A stretch of 64,000 nucleotides of DNA from Pterobdella sp. o SKG-2022. Its lineage: Eukaryota > Annelida > Clitellata > Hirudinida > Piscicolidae. This document shows positions 1 through 12,600 of this stretch, one piece after another. A program made the translations under genes and the position numbers. Position 1 is the first letter of the stretch. Each line of letters starts with the position of its first letter. Below the pieces are notes generated by a model, which saw only the letters and a program-made list of their open reading frames with translations, was not told where the DNA came from and did no database searches. The DNA is taken from the NCBI GenBank assembly GCA_964035795.1, contig OZ038326.1, forward strand, positions 8,463,700 through 8,527,699, given 5' to 3'.

Positions 1-80
1 AATGGGTGGATTGATAGATGGATGGATGGGTGAATGAATGGCTGGATGAGTGAATGGATGGCTGGATAGATGGATGACAC
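1..80. repeat. GGAT/GAATG-type simple repeat
   Basis: Degenerate tetranucleotide tract (units GATG, GAAT, GGAT) at the window edge. It lies in the AMDHD1 intron just downstream of the last visible exon. Confidence 0.8.
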
Positions 81-84
81 GTAC

Positions 85-2380
85 CAGCTTGGTGGGCCAG
101 TTTGAGGGAAGCAGCAGCATTGAGTGTGGATGCCACCAAGACCTCAGGCATGCTCATCTTCAACTGTACACATGCTAAGTGCATCACTATGGGCTGGAAT
201 TGGGGTGGTTGTGAAGTAGTAGAGGTGATGGTGGTGGAGTGGTTGGTGGGAATTGTTGGTGGTGGTGGTTGGGAGTCGTTGATAGGGGATCTGAACATGC
301 TTGCAGTTGGGATAGCATTTTGAAATTACCACTAATAATATCTGAACCACTTCAAAAACATCAAAAATACTAGTGATATGAGGTGGGTGAAGGCTCACGT
401 GGTTACAAGGCACGTGATTACAAGAGGGGGGCAAGTCTGCATCACATATACTGTCTGATGCAACCCACAGTTTTTACTGCATTTTCAATACTATCTATAC
501 CGCAATTAGCTACTCTTGCATCTTTGATGCAGCATTAAAACCAAAAAAATTTCAATTATCTTTGCCTTGCATATTTGATCAGGGGTGATAAATTCTGACA
601 AGTACTCAATTATTAAATAATGGCTCTATTGTTTCAAAATTTAAAAATTTTTTGAACATAAAATTTATTGAAACCATAGCAAAGCAGTGAGCGTTAGGGT
701 TGAAGTCGCTGCCCAGTGCTACAGGCACTCCCGCTTCAATCAACTTCCTGGCTGGAGGGGGGTTCAATCTGAGAAGGTGGGCTGTTGTGGGAAGGAGGGT
801 GGCTACGGAGGCGTGCTCTGCCATCAGTCTGATGCCTTCATCACTTACTTTCTCTAGGTGACTCATCGCTGTTGCATTCAACTTGGCACCCATCTGAAAT
901 CACTCTCTATTTTACTTTATGTTAGCTTCACTGCTACACCAACTTCAGCTGAGTGCAGTCTGTTGAGTTCTTCTGCATGGAAGTTGATGTTCAGCCCTAT
1001 GGCCACTCCAGCTTCCAAAATCCTCTTCGTCTGCGTCACATTAAACACTCCTTCTTCACAAAACACATCGATGTTATCTACTTGAACAGCAGCCTGACTC
1101 ATGAGCTTCTGCACTTCTACCAGCTGCACCTCTATGATGTCCTTGGTCGCCTCTTCCGCAGTTTTCCCTCTGAAAGCCAAGTTGCGTGCTTTTATCAGAA
1201 AAGTATTCATAAGTTTCAATTTGATGAATACGGATTCGAATGAAACAGGTTACAGAACTGTGGCACGGCGTGGGCAGCGCAGTAAGTGACTGAGATATCG
1301 ATGGAGACCGTGGGGTCTTTTATGGCTCTGTTTATAACTCTGAGCATCTTCAATTCTGTTTGCAAGTCCAGGCCGTACCCTGTCTTCACTTCGACCAGAG
1401 TGGTGCCTGCTTGCAACATCTTCGTCATGTACCCTTTCAAGTCAACATACAAGTCCTCTTCGCTTGCCTGATCCCCAGTTGGTTTCCAATACATTTTTTT
1501 AGTTTAAATTCATGAGAATGCAAATCGAGTATTTATGAATCATCGTGTGCTTATCACTACTCGCCTGTTTCACTCGGTTGACTGTGAAATGAATGCCACC
1601 TCCTGACTTGTGCACCTCCAAGTACGAGGCTCCTGCCAGCTTAGGTGATGTGTGGTTTTAATGTGATTGTGAGAGGGATAGATGGTGTTGGGGTGGTGTG
1701 GATGATGTGTGGGTAGTGTTGTGAATGATGTGTGTGATTGATGTGGATGATGTGTGGGTGGTGTTGTGGATGGTCTAGGGGGTTTAGTTGTTGATGTGGT
1801 GAGTAATATGGGTAGTGTGGGTGATGTGGGTTAGTGGGGTGTAGTGGAATGTGTAAGAATGTGTGTAGTGTCATTTGATGGTGAGCTAACGATGTGGTAT
1901 GGTTGCATCACCTTCATGGCAAATTCATGCACCCGATCTCCCGCCCATACTGCATGTGTGTGTCCATCCACCAATCCTAGCATTCATTTTTTTCCATGTT
2001 ATTCATCACTCCAACAATGTATCAAAAACGTTATGGTACCAGGAAGGACAACTTTTCCTGAGGCATCGATCACCTTGTTTGCCGTCCTGTTTCCCATCCA
2101 CTGCCGCACCTCCTCATCTCTGCCCACCTTCGAAAGATACCCTTCACTGCAAACGTCATTCTTCAATTTTCATCATTCAAAAAAGTTGAAGTTGTTTGGA
2201 TGTTGGCACGTATGAAAATAGAACAAACTTATCGACGAGAACACTGTAAGTCTCTCCATTCCCTTCCAACACTTGCGGTGTATTCTGACGACTGGAGGCG
2301 AGGAAAGCTTCTTTCTGGTTAGCTACCTGCACCACTTGTTTTGCTGATCGCACCAGCAGTTTAAAGTCCCCGTCTGTCAT
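85..2380 (-). CDS. AMDHD1: Imidazolonepropionase (AMDHD1-like), 5' eight exons, 3' end off window
   Basis: Cytosolic amidohydrolase of histidine breakdown, hydrolysing imidazolone-5-propionate to formiminoglutamate. Exons, in transcription order: 2380-2229, 2146-2040, 1976-1912, 1639-1565, 1467-1254, 1188-932, 893-675, 193-85; phases agree and give about 399 codons before the edge. Visible family blocks: the N-terminal strand VLEGNGETYSV; the metal-binding HxH in LVDGHTHAVWAGDRVHEFAM (exon 3); GGGIHFTVNRVKQ (exon 4); AGTTLVEVKTGYGLDL (exon 5); the metal-site histidine in NINFHAEEL (exon 6); the metal-site Asp in ALGSDFNPN (exon 7); and VMHLACVQLKMSMPE (exon 8). The start is the only Met before the conserved N-terminus. 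The 1565 donor reads GC rather than GT. The 931 donor could instead sit two codons earlier. Intron 3 is GT-rich. Family assignment is firm; the C-terminus is not seen. Confidence 0.93.
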
Positions 2381-3095
2381 CGTTATGTCTGGTAGGTTGA
2401 AAAATAAAGATTATAAATTATTTTGTTCAAGTTATAATTTTTTTGAAAAAGTACCAATAAAAAATAGTATGGAATGAATAAAGAGAAGCTTTGAAAAATA
2501 CATTGCGTTTGTTCAATAACTTCAAAATTCACTTAACTAATATTATTGAATACCGAAGATCAAAATAACTTTAACCTTCAACCTTTGACCTCTTTATTCC
2601 AAATATATGAAAGTAACATTTTCTATTAATAGAACAAAAATGATCAAAATGTAAAAATATTCTTATTCAAAAATACTTAATATTTTATAGCTCTGTTAAA
2701 AAGATATTTATAGAAATTTGAGTTTTCATTGTATGATTTCAACCAAGCGCTTTAAAATGTTTTTCAAAAGCAACGATCACTTTCAGGGATAAAATCTGTG
2801 GCGCGCAACAAAATTAATTCAACATGACTAAGAAAATTCAACTAGTAAACATGATTTAGTTTAACAAACAAAATGAGTCAAGACGAACACTTGATCGCAT
2901 TGTGTGCTGTTTTCGTAACAGCTGATAGCAGTTTCAAATGCAAAATATTTAAGTTAGAAATGTTTTTAATTAGCATATAAATAAAATAAGCACTTTTACT
3001 GATTTTTTTTGTCAATTTTAAAGTATTGACTGATTTTCCATTTTAATTTGCTTATTAATCACTTGTCTTACAGTTTATCAGTTTTTTAAATGCAT
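2381..3095. other. AT-rich intergenic stretch upstream of AMDHD1
   Basis: No open frame with family resemblance. Presumably holds the AMDHD1 promoter; no specific element is recognised. It ends at the poly(T) marking the 3' tail of the minus-strand LINE. Confidence 0.5.
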
Positions 3096-5115
3096 TTTTT
3101 TTTTACCCCGAGCACCCTAGTTTTGTTGGGTGCTCCTCATGTCCCCATCAAGACCGTCCATTGGTCGAGAAGCTCAGCCGCTCTCACGGGGTCGGTCCAA
3201 AGACTTTCGGGGCCCAGTGTGGTGTTTATTTTAGGGCAGTTGAAGAAGTGAGGGGTGTCGTGAAGGTGTGTTTGGCAGAGTGGGCATGAAGGTGAAGGAT
3301 GGGATAAGGGTGAGATTTTGTTGAGGTATGAAAGGATGAAAGATGGTTTGTTTGATCTGAGTTGAGCGAGGGTGCGGCGAGTGTGGTAGTCTAAAGTGGC
3401 TTCTGATTCATGAATGGGTGGGGGTTACTTGCTGAGGATTTTGTTGTGAGTGGATGATATGGAGTCATGAACTATTTTTGTGTGTATTGTTTTCATGTTG
3501 TTTTTTATTTTTGTGTGAGAGGTGGTCTGAGAGGGGGGTATGTTTAGGGTGTAGTTGATGTTGTTGTTGAATGTGGATTGTTTTTTGTATTTGGGGTGGG
3601 CTTCTTGTGTGGTGAGTGGGAGGCTTTTTGAATGAGTTGTGATGCGTGAAGCTTTAGATGGTTTCGGAGTGGGAGGATTTTGGTCTCTGAGTGGAGGTGG
3701 GTGTTGGTGTCTAGGGTGCAGCCAGGGATTGTTCTCAAGGTTGCGTTTTGGATTTTTTTGAGTTTGTTGAGGGAGGTGGATGAGATGATGGGTGACCAGC
3801 TGGTGTTGGCGTATTCGATGATGGGTAGGAGTAATGTTTTGTATGTGGTGGTGAGTGTTTCTTTGCTTTTTCCCCAGTGTGTTAATGTGGGGAGTTTTAA
3901 GAGATTTAGTTTTTTTTGCTTTAGTGATGGTGTTGTCTATGTGGGTGGAGTATTTTAGTTTGGGGTCAAAAGTTAAGCCAAGGATGGTAGGGTTGGAGGT
4001 GGTGGGGATGGGAGTGTTGTTGATGTGGATGTTCAGAGGTTTGTTATATTCTGAAGGGTCAGGGGTTATGAGAGTTGATGTGGTTTTGGTAGGGTTGATT
4101 TTTAGGTTGTTATTGTGAGCCCATGTGTGTATTTCATTGAGAAGGTTCTGGGTGGCTGTGTTGGTGTTGGGGTGGGATGATGTTATGGTGATGTCATCTG
4201 TGTAGGTGATGAGATTGAGTGAGCTGATTTTGGGGAGTGGTATGTCTGAGAGGTATATGTTGAATAGTGTGGGTAATACGACGCCCCCATGGGGAACACC
4301 TGCTTTGATGTTTGTGTGTTTGGATGTGTGATTGTTGTATGAGGTAAATTGTCGGCGGCCTTCTAGGTAGTTAGCCAGAACTTTGATTATTGTTGGAGGA
4401 ATGTGGGTATTGTGTATTTTGTGGATGGGTTGGTGGATGTTGACCGTGTCGAATGCTTTGGTCATGTTGAGAGCGGTGAGAATTGTTCTATGAGGAGTTT
4501 TTTTTTTGTTGAAACCAGTGAGTATGGTGTTATTGATTTGATGTAGGGCTGTGGTGGTGGAGTGAGCAGGTTTGAAGCCGTGTTGGTGTGTTGGGAGGGT
4601 TATATTAGTGGTGATGTGTGAGAGAATGATTTTTTCTAGAATTTTTGCTATGGGAGAGAGTAGGGCTATTGGTCTGTATGAGGAGGGGAGAGAAGGGTTT
4701 TTGTTGGGTTTGAGATGGGGTTGATTTTGGAGGTTTTCCATATTTGGGGTATGGTGTTTGTGTTGATTGTGATGTTGAAATGATTGGTTAAGTGCTTGAT
4801 GGCTATTGGTCCTAGGTGTTTAAGGTGTTTGATGTTGATATTTTCTGGTTCTGAAGAGATGTTTTTTTTGGATTGTTTTATTGCGTGGATGGTTTCTGAT
4901 TCAGTGATTGTTATTGGGGTAGATGTGAGTGATTTGTTGTGATGAGTTCGATGTTGTTGGTGATCAGGTTTGTGGAGGTGGGAATTTGTGAGTAAGTTGT
5001 TGTTGATGTAGGTTAGCAGACCTCCACCTTCTTGGGATGAGGGTCTGTCTAGTCTAATGGCTGAGAAATTAGGGATGATGCTAGTGTCATGTATTGTACC
5101 TGGGTTTTCTGCTGA
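3096..5115 (-). mobile_element. Jockey-like non-LTR retrotransposon, 5'-truncated, nearly open
   Basis: Minus-strand LINE ending in a poly(A) tail (poly(T) near 3096-3108). In transcription order it holds: the start of an endonuclease (IRLDRPSSQEGGGLLTYI near 5050); a jump to the linker before the RT (the rest of the nuclease is deleted); the RT; and a C-terminal zinc-knuckle module (CPLCQTHLHDTPHFFNCPK, about 3210-3290) ending DLW-like at the TGA at 3137. The coding strand is strikingly C/A-rich. Copies of this type are known in many invertebrates; the clade name is my inference. Confidence 0.85.
3425..4741 (-). pseudogene. Reverse transcriptase ORF of the jockey-like LINE (438 aa open)
   Basis: RT domain with the expected order: SYRPIALLSPIAKILEKII; HGFKPAHST; a palm block reading TALNMTKAFDTVN; GVPHGGVVLPTLFNIYL (usually GVPQGS); and a catalytic box YTDD instead of YADD. 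An in-frame TAA at 3425 separates it from its own C-terminal zinc module, which stays in the same frame down to the TGA at 3137. A frameshift near 4715 separates it from the upstream linker. So only a few lesions disable the copy. The variant residues in the RT boxes suggest age rather than adaptation. Confidence 0.8.
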
Positions 5116-5979
5116 TTTTTTTTGCTCAATTTTACTTTATATTTTACAAGGTTGCAAAAACTTTCAGCTGCATTAGTTGTATGCTAAATGATAGGTTACT
5201 TGCAGTTGAACTGAGTTGAAAGTGAGAATTAATTTCACCAGTACAACTTTAAATTATGAGGATTTAGAAGAACACGTAGAGAAAATTTTCATTTAGCTAA
5301 AATTTTCAACAAGCAAAACCTTGTCATAATTCATTAGCAAAGTTGTAGCTAATTTAAAGGGAAAAACATAGATGTAAAAAATTTTTTTGAAATCACATAA
5401 ATTAAGGGATAAGAGTTTAAGCATAGTTCCAAATAAAAGGCAGAACAATGCATAAATTCAGTTCAAAACTGATTTTTAAAAAAAGAACTCAACGAGGAAA
5501 GCGATGGTGATTTATGAACATGCCTCAAAACAGAATCCTTAAAAAAGGCTTGAAGAAATTTAAAATAAAAAAAGCGATGTTTTGGACATGAAGTTAACTT
5601 GCAGCCAACTAAGCACTTAAGTGAAAGTAGAGGTTTTAGGGTGAGAACCAAAACAAACCCTCCGTTTCTTCAGTGAGATTACATGTTTCATCTCTTCATA
5701 CAGTTTTTTGGAGATCCCACAACGACTGTTTCATAAATTTTTACTATTCAGGCTAGGCATCTAGGAAAAGCTCCATATGAGCCAAAAAACACCCAAGGTC
5801 CAAAATTAAGAAGCCTGATGCTGAAGATAGGATATGCTCTTAACATAAATATCATAACTTATTAATATCATATCTGAACATAATGTTCTTCACATAAGAG
5901 TGGCCATGGTCCAAGCAAACCCTGTTGAAGATTTTGCAGAGTAGCCTAACTGCAACGGGACTGAGTTGAGGGAAAAGGA
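5116..5979. repeat. Non-genic stretch with a decayed SINE-A-like fragment (about 5660-5860)
   Basis: The segment about 5700-5860 aligns by eye with the SINE-A repeat described at 46522 (shared words: GGAGATCCCACA, GACTGTTTCAT, AGGCTAGG, GAAGATAGGATA), in the plus orientation and without the hairpin. The rest of the stretch shows no gene. Confidence 0.55.
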
Positions 5980-6660
5980 TTGCTAGTATATATTATCGTC
6001 ACCATCATTCAACAGAAACAGGTTTCTACTGATATTTTGAAAGCAGCTGGCAACAAAAAAATCTCTGTTCTTGTCCTTCTAGATCTTTCGTCTGCCTTTG
6101 ACGTAATTGATCCTCAAATACTAATCAAAAGGTTAAACGAAGCATTTGGCTTGAATGACCTCGCTCTTGAATGGTTTAAGAATTACCTCTTTAACAGATC
6201 ATTCAATGTCAAATGCCCCAAAACAGAATCAACACCAAACGTTTACTCTACTGGAGTACCACAAGGTTCTGTTCTTAGACCGCTTTTGTTCACTTTATAC
6301 ACAGCTGATTTGGAAAAGATTGCAGATTCTTACAATTTGAGAATTCATCAATATGCCGATGATATTCAATTGTATGGGCATTGTTCATTTGATGCATCAA
6401 TGGGCTTGCAAGAAAGAATGTCAAAGTGTATTGATGAAATTGCAGCTTGAATGCAAGCCTCCTAAATGAAACTCAACAGTTCAAAAACGGAAGTCATTTG
6501 GTTCTCAACATGTTTAAGCATATGCAAACTGGTAACTTAACCAGTTCGTGTGTTAAATGATCATATAATTCCTTCTGATTCAAAAATCTTGGTGTCTATT
6601 TTGACAAAGATCTAAGCATGAAAACTCATAAAAACAAATGCCATTTGCATCATTGAGGAA
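5980..6660 (+). mobile_element. CR1/L2-like LINE fragment, RT palm region
   Basis: The 156-codon frame 5980-6450 has VLLDLSSAFDVIDPQ, GVPQGSVLRPLLFTLYTADL and the catalytic IHQYADDIQLYG, typical of CR1/L2-group reverse transcriptases. The downstream stretch continues the family (LGVYFDKDLSMKTH near 6590) but with frameshifts and stops. No N-terminal endonuclease is present. A shorter relative lies at 9070-9260. Confidence 0.85.
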
Positions 6661-7249
6661 GATAAGAAACCTAAATAATCACCTGAAACTGGGTGTGTGT
6701 GTGTGTGGATTGAAGGATAAAGCGTGAGGAGCTGGAAAGAATGAAAATTTACCATAATAGGACTGATTCTATATATAAATATATATTTTCCAAAGTTGTC
6801 TGAAACTTAAAAATTTTCATGCCACTATAATAATATTCGTTATTTGTTTTTTTGTTTAGTATACGGTAAAACGTTGAGCTGAATATAGACAACTTCGTCA
6901 AAAAACTAAAAAGATTGTATGAGAGTCCTAGATGATGGACATATCAAGGGAAGGTCTTTCGGCTCAAGAGAGATGGTGAGAGACTAAAAATGAGCGACAA
7001 AAAATATGAAATTAACTGAAAAATATTACGAGAATTAGAGGATAAAATAAGCGAGAAGAATCTTCAAAAGACATGAGTGGGTGTACGTCTCCAAAAAACG
7101 AAAAAAAAATATTGATTTTAAAATGTTGGAAGGTTACTAAAAGTTATGGTTGAAAAAAGCAGTAGTAGTGCATCCGATTTTCAATTCCGTGACAGGACTT
7201 AATTTTTTCTCCATACTTGCCTATCCGTTATAGCAGTACGTAATTCGAC
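6661..7249. other. No gene seen; short GT microsatellite near 6692
   Basis: AT-rich sequence between two LINE fragments, with a (GT)n run at about 6692-6706. I recognise nothing else. Confidence 0.4.
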
Positions 7250-8150
7250 AAAAATCAGGTCCGTGTTATATTTGGACGTCCTCTTCTACGAGCCTCATCC
7301 AGTGACTAGAACAATAGAATTTTTGCAGACTCGTTGTCCAGAGGTACATGTCCAGCAAGCGCTAACCGTCTTTTTTTGATTATGATAAACAACTTTGGAT
7401 TTTGACCGTATAGCTGAGCATTTGATAGGTGTTCCTTCCAGGAGATATTTTTGACTCTTCGGAGCATGCGAGTATAGGTGCCATCAACTTTCTTCACTGC
7501 ATTACCCTGAATTCACACCCATATAGCAGTATGGACTCAACAGTAGATTTAAAAATCCTAACTAATTCGTTTCTGTAGTAATGCGAGAGTTCCAGATTTT
7601 TTATAGAGAGTTGAGAGCGTTTCATGATTTTCCGATTCGGATGTTGATCTCTCAAGAAGAGTTGTTATAACCTCCTAAGTAAAAAAATCATCAACCTTTT
7701 CAATTTCGTCACCATTCAGAGCATGAATATGACTCTCTACAGAGAGATTGAAATGCATTGCTTTAGTCTTGCTTGGATTGAGAAAGAGAACTATACTTTG
7801 AGTTGCGGTTTCAATTTTGTGAAGAGACTCAGCTTTGTTGATCATCTTCCATCAAAGCGATGTCATCGGCAAAGGCAAGTTCGGCGAGTTTCTCGGAAGG
7901 GACTCTACGACTTTCTTTTTTTTTAAGAGTCAATCCATCTGAAAAAAGAATTGTGGTGCGAAAAATACTCTATGCAAATGATGAAAAAAAACGGGGGCAA
8001 GTGGGTTCCGTTGTGAGACGCCAGTATCGATCGGGAAGATGTCAGTATTGCCTTTGAAGGAAGCGATGAAGATTCCATTGTCAACTTCTTGAATGAAAGT
8101 TAACAATGGCAATATATTTTTTTGAACGCTGATCTCAACACCTCCCACGG
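7250..8150 (-). mobile_element. EN-RT type LINE fragment (family H), minus strand
   Basis: On the minus strand the 3' half encodes the post-RT domain (KKVDGTYTRMLRRVKNISWK, then LYGQNPK and RRLALAGHV, near 7497-7306). The earlier part keeps GVSQRNPLAPVFF (RT motif GxxQGDPLAP, near 8040). Many frameshifts. It is closely related to the plus-strand copy at 24930-25830. Confidence 0.75.
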
Positions 8151-8399
8151 TTAAACGCCGATTGTGAACAAGATGCTGTGGCCAGTATCATGGCTTATGC
8201 TATCCGGGTCACTGTCTTTGTGAAGAAAGCGATGTTCTTGGATGCAGACTGCTTGAAGGTTGTGTTGGTTGATGTGGAGGTTGAGTTCACCCTGGGCAAA
8301 CTTTGAGTTAAGAGTGATAGTTAGTGTTTAAAACGGAAAATACATTTGTTAAGCAAGAGATCCGAGTTTGGTCTTCCATTTAGAATCAAACCAGTTTCG

Positions 8400-8830
8400 T
8401 TATCGGTAGCTTTTGGGCTAACACTCTTTATTAAGTAAGCGTCGATAGTCACGGGCTTCAACCGTGGTGCTGTTTGAAAAATTAGTCATGTTTGTTGTAG
8501 CTTGGATTACTCTGATACTTCGCTACGGCTCTCACAGGCACAGTTTCATGCTTAAGATGACTGGTGTTCTCCTATCATTGACCATGAGTTAATTCATCTG
8601 CTAGGCAAACGAGCGACAAGAGCGTTGATGACCACTCCTGCTTCCCGAATGAATCAGTCTTCTCCATTGCCCTATGTTAGCCGAGTCACAGACTTTCACC
8701 GCTGGTGTCAGAGATATCCGTCTTGGAAGGTTCTACCAAGAACATAAGTTTTCGACGGTATAGCTTACCCGTTGACATCCTCCACCACGAAGAGGTCAAA
8801 GTTGGACTTTAGGGGATGATATAGGAAATG
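8400..8830 (-). mobile_element. Possible decayed LINE endonuclease fragment
   Basis: More GC-rich than its surroundings. Broken minus-strand frames resemble the INDRLM(T/V)-R-LPL / YAPTMTN section of apurinic-type LINE nucleases (here INELMVNDRRTPV then TTNMTNFSN). Weak support only. Confidence 0.35.
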
Positions 8831-9033
8831 CATGAAGTAGAGAAACAAAAAAAAGAAAAGAAGCTAAAAGTGTTGTTCAAAGAATTTTCCCCAAGACTTA
8901 TCAATCACCTCAACAACAATAACCTCCTACCATCTTTCCAACTAGCTTAACGTCGCCATCATTCAAATGGAACCGTCTTACTAAGGTTTTTAGTGTTATT
9001 TTAAACAACAAAAAACATTTCTTCTCGTTTTTC

Positions 9034-9260
9034 TTGATTTTTCTTATACTCTTCACACCAAGTACTAATCAACCATTTGGCTTGAATGATCTCGCTCTTC
9101 AACTAACCAGAGAAAACCAACAGGCCTTTCAAAGTCAAGTGCCCCAAAACCGAATCAACACTAAACGATTAGTCTACTGTATTAATCCAAGGTTATGTTT
9201 TTATACCGCTTTTGTTCATTAAACACAACTCAACCAGTTCCTGTGTTAAATGATTTCATC
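9034..9260 (+). mobile_element. Relic of the 5980 LINE family
   Basis: Shares FGLNDLAL and a degenerate (V)PQNRINT/CPKTEST block with the copy at 5980-6660; short and frameshifted. Confidence 0.6.
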
Positions 9261-9604
9261 ATTTTTCCGATTTTTTGTTTTTTTAATGAATGTAATTTTA
9301 CAACAGACTTAATAATAGTCTCATATTAGTGTATTAATATCGACTTAGAAGTGTCTAAAGAGTGCTATTAATACTTCTAAGCATGCAGCTTATTCATTAA
9401 CAATGTTTGTTTTCTGAATTATTCAATTAAGAAAAAGTTTCGTCTATCAGATGAAAGTTAAAATATTTAAGTTATATTAAAAATTTGTCGGATATTCTCT
9501 AAGTTATTAATTGGCGCTAGATAGCAGAAGAACTTTATTTACCTATTAAAAGCCTCTTGAATAGACTTTCGTTTTTCAATAAATTTCATTATTTGAATTA
9601 ATAA

Positions 9605-12600
9605 ATGGCTTCATACGGATCGACAAGTCAACAATCTGGTTTAACTTTTAGTTTTTGAAGTCATTAATTTAAAGTTATGCAGGCAATCTTCTATTCTAAA
9701 CTTTTAAAACGTGATTTTAAAATTCAAATAAATTTGAAAAATTTATGATATTTCATTATGCAAATAGGATGGAATACTTCTGTCTACCCTGGCAATCAGC
9801 CATACCCTCCGCCAGCCAACCAACCCAATCCTCCATCAGCAAACCAACCCTACTCTTCGCCAGCAAACCAACCTTACATTCCACAAGGAGGTCAGCCATA
9901 TGGAGGACCACAGCCTTTCAATCCTAACCAACCTCCAGCTTCGCCTTTCCAACCTGGTGGGTATGCCTCTCCTTCTGCTCCAGAAGCTCCAAACTTGCCA
10001 CCTGGAGGTATAGTTTATTATTTAATTTAGGTTTCAATGAAGCTTTTTAAAAGTTTTTCAAAATACTGAAACAAAACAGTAGTTTTATAAGGTTTTTCAA
10101 TTCATGAAACTTAGTATGCAAAAAATCTTCATCAGGTTGGTTTGATAGATAGATGTATGGATAGATAGATGGATAAATAGATTGGTTACTTTGATAGGAC
10201 AGATAGATCTTGCTTTGTATTATTTTATCTTAAAGCAAATAATTAGAAGAAAAAAAAAATTTTTAATTTTATAGAAATAATGTGCAAATATGTATGATTT
10301 GGAAAAAAATTTCACAAAACACCAGTGAACATAGATATGCTGCCATTACAACCTGACACCAGTCACCCTGTGGTTCCTGCCAAATCCTTCGACCCTGTAC
10401 CAGGCTACCACGACACTGGTTTTGATCACAGTGAGTTTTTATCTCATCAATTGTCTATATTTTGAATATTAAAACTATTGTTTATATAAATGAACAGACC
10501 CTCTTAAGCCAAATTTTACAATAGACAATGGTCTTTTTAATATTGCCAAAATGCTGTTCATAAGTGGGGCTGAACAAATGCAAATTGGTGCTTTCACAGA
10601 TCCAGTGAACCCACCTCCCGCAATAGATGACCCTGACAAATACTACCCCAAGGACCGACCTGAGATCAAGGGGTATGTCATCACCATTGTTTTATTTGCA
10701 TGCTTTTACGATTTTAGATATTGTGATAGGTTATGATTTCTATCACTTCAGTTTTGACGTTATATTAAACATGACTTGCAGATGTAAAATGAATTGTTTT
10801 TAAATTAAAAAGTTCATTTAGCTGCATTTTTAACTGGTTATTTAAACTCAGGAAACATGTACATGTGGTGGAAGCAAGGCATGCTCCAAAAAATTTTCCA
10901 TGAATACACATAAAAAAGCAATGGCCCTCAGTCCTCAGCAGCTCTTGAATGGGCAGAGAGTGCTAATATTGCCTGAGCTTTCTTCTTTTTCTTCTTTTGA
11001 GAGGTCTTTTTCTTTCGGTAGTTTTAATATTGGATCATTAAATGGGAAGAGTATGGAGTTGTGTGAAGAGTTGTTAAGAAGGGAAGTTGGTATTTGCTGC
11101 ATCCAAGAAGTGAAGTAGAGAGGTATGGGTTCGAAATCTCTAGGTTATATTGGTAGGAGGTTTGAACTATAGTGGTCTGGTAATGATAGGTGGTTTAGGA
11201 ATATTGGTTAGAAAGGATTTATGTATGAATGTTGTGAAAATAAATAGGATATCAGATAGGGTAATGGTAGTGGTAATTATTTTTGGTAAAAAGGTAATAA
11301 AAATTGTTTGCGCTTATGCCCCACAATGTGGAAGATCGATGAGTGAAAAGGGGAAGTCTTATGAGGAAATGGCAAGAGGGTGTGAAGTGTAAAATGAAAA
11401 GGAAGTTTTGGTAACTTTTAATGGAGGGTGTAGTGGGACAGAAACAGATTTTGTGTTGATGAAGGGTAGTCAGAGAAAGTTTTTGAAGGATGTGAGAGCA
11501 ATTGGGGGTGAGCTCCAACACAAGCTATTGAAAGTGGTTTTAGATGGAAGATGGATTAGGAAAATCCAACAAAGCCATGCCGTAAAAGTATCTCGCCCAA
11601 AAGTATAGAAGCTTTTGATGATGAGGTAAAAGCAAAATTTTTTTGAAAAGGTGGAAGTTTTGTATCAAAAAAGCGATGAACGAAATAAATGGCTGAAATA
11701 TAAAACTTCTGGTATAATAGCTGCTGAAGAAGTTTGTAGAGTGAGTAGAGGTAGGCCTCAGCATGGTGAAACTTGGTGGTGGAATCAGGATGCGCAAAAA
11801 GCCATCAAAGAGAAGTGGAAAAGTTTTCGGAGGTGAAAACAATTTCCATCCGGGGAAAATAAATCCCGTTATGTCTCTGATAAAAAAAAAGCCAAGAGAA
11901 CTGTTGCTGAGGCAATGAAGAAAGAGGCGGTAAAAGAGATGGAGGAGATACGGAATGACAGGAATGTCGTATTCCGTAGAATAAGAATGATGAAAAAGGA
12001 AGCGAGGGGCTAGCAAGAAACAACTGCATTAAAAACAAAAATGGGAAAGGTTTATGCAGGCAGTAATGTTGATGTACAAAGGAGCGAAAAAGCGCGTTCT
12101 GTTTGGGCACTCGAAAAAATTTGATGTTGGTAAAGGTGTCCATCAAGGATTGGTTCTCTCGCCGTTTTTGTTTTCAATAGTGCTAAATGTCTTGTCTGAA
12201 GACGGAAGAAAAGGTGTTTTATATGAACTGCTTTATGCAGATGACTTGGTCTTGATGGCAGAGAGTATGGAAGAACTGGAAGCACAATTCATCCGTTGGA
12301 AGGGAGCTTTTGAAGGGAAAGGATTGAAGGTTAATCTTGGTGAAACAAAGCTCATGGAGAGTGGCGGTGGTAGTTGGGTTGTTGTCTTGGCTAAGATTGA
12401 TCCATGTAGTGTGTGTGGTAAGAAGGGCTAAGATTGATCCATGCAATGTGTGTGGTAAGAGGGCTAAGGTAAATTGTGTGAAATGCAAGACATGTAAAAA
12501 GTGGGTTCAAGCGCGGTGGACTAGAGTAGAGAGTTTCTTGTAGGATGAATGGAAGTTTTGAATGCAGAGTTTGTATGAATGGTTCAAATGGTTGTTTAAG

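Noticed and set aside
11540..12016. 158-codon minus-strand ORF with phenylalanine/serine-rich sequence
   Set aside because: Antisense of the AG-rich LINE-C linker.
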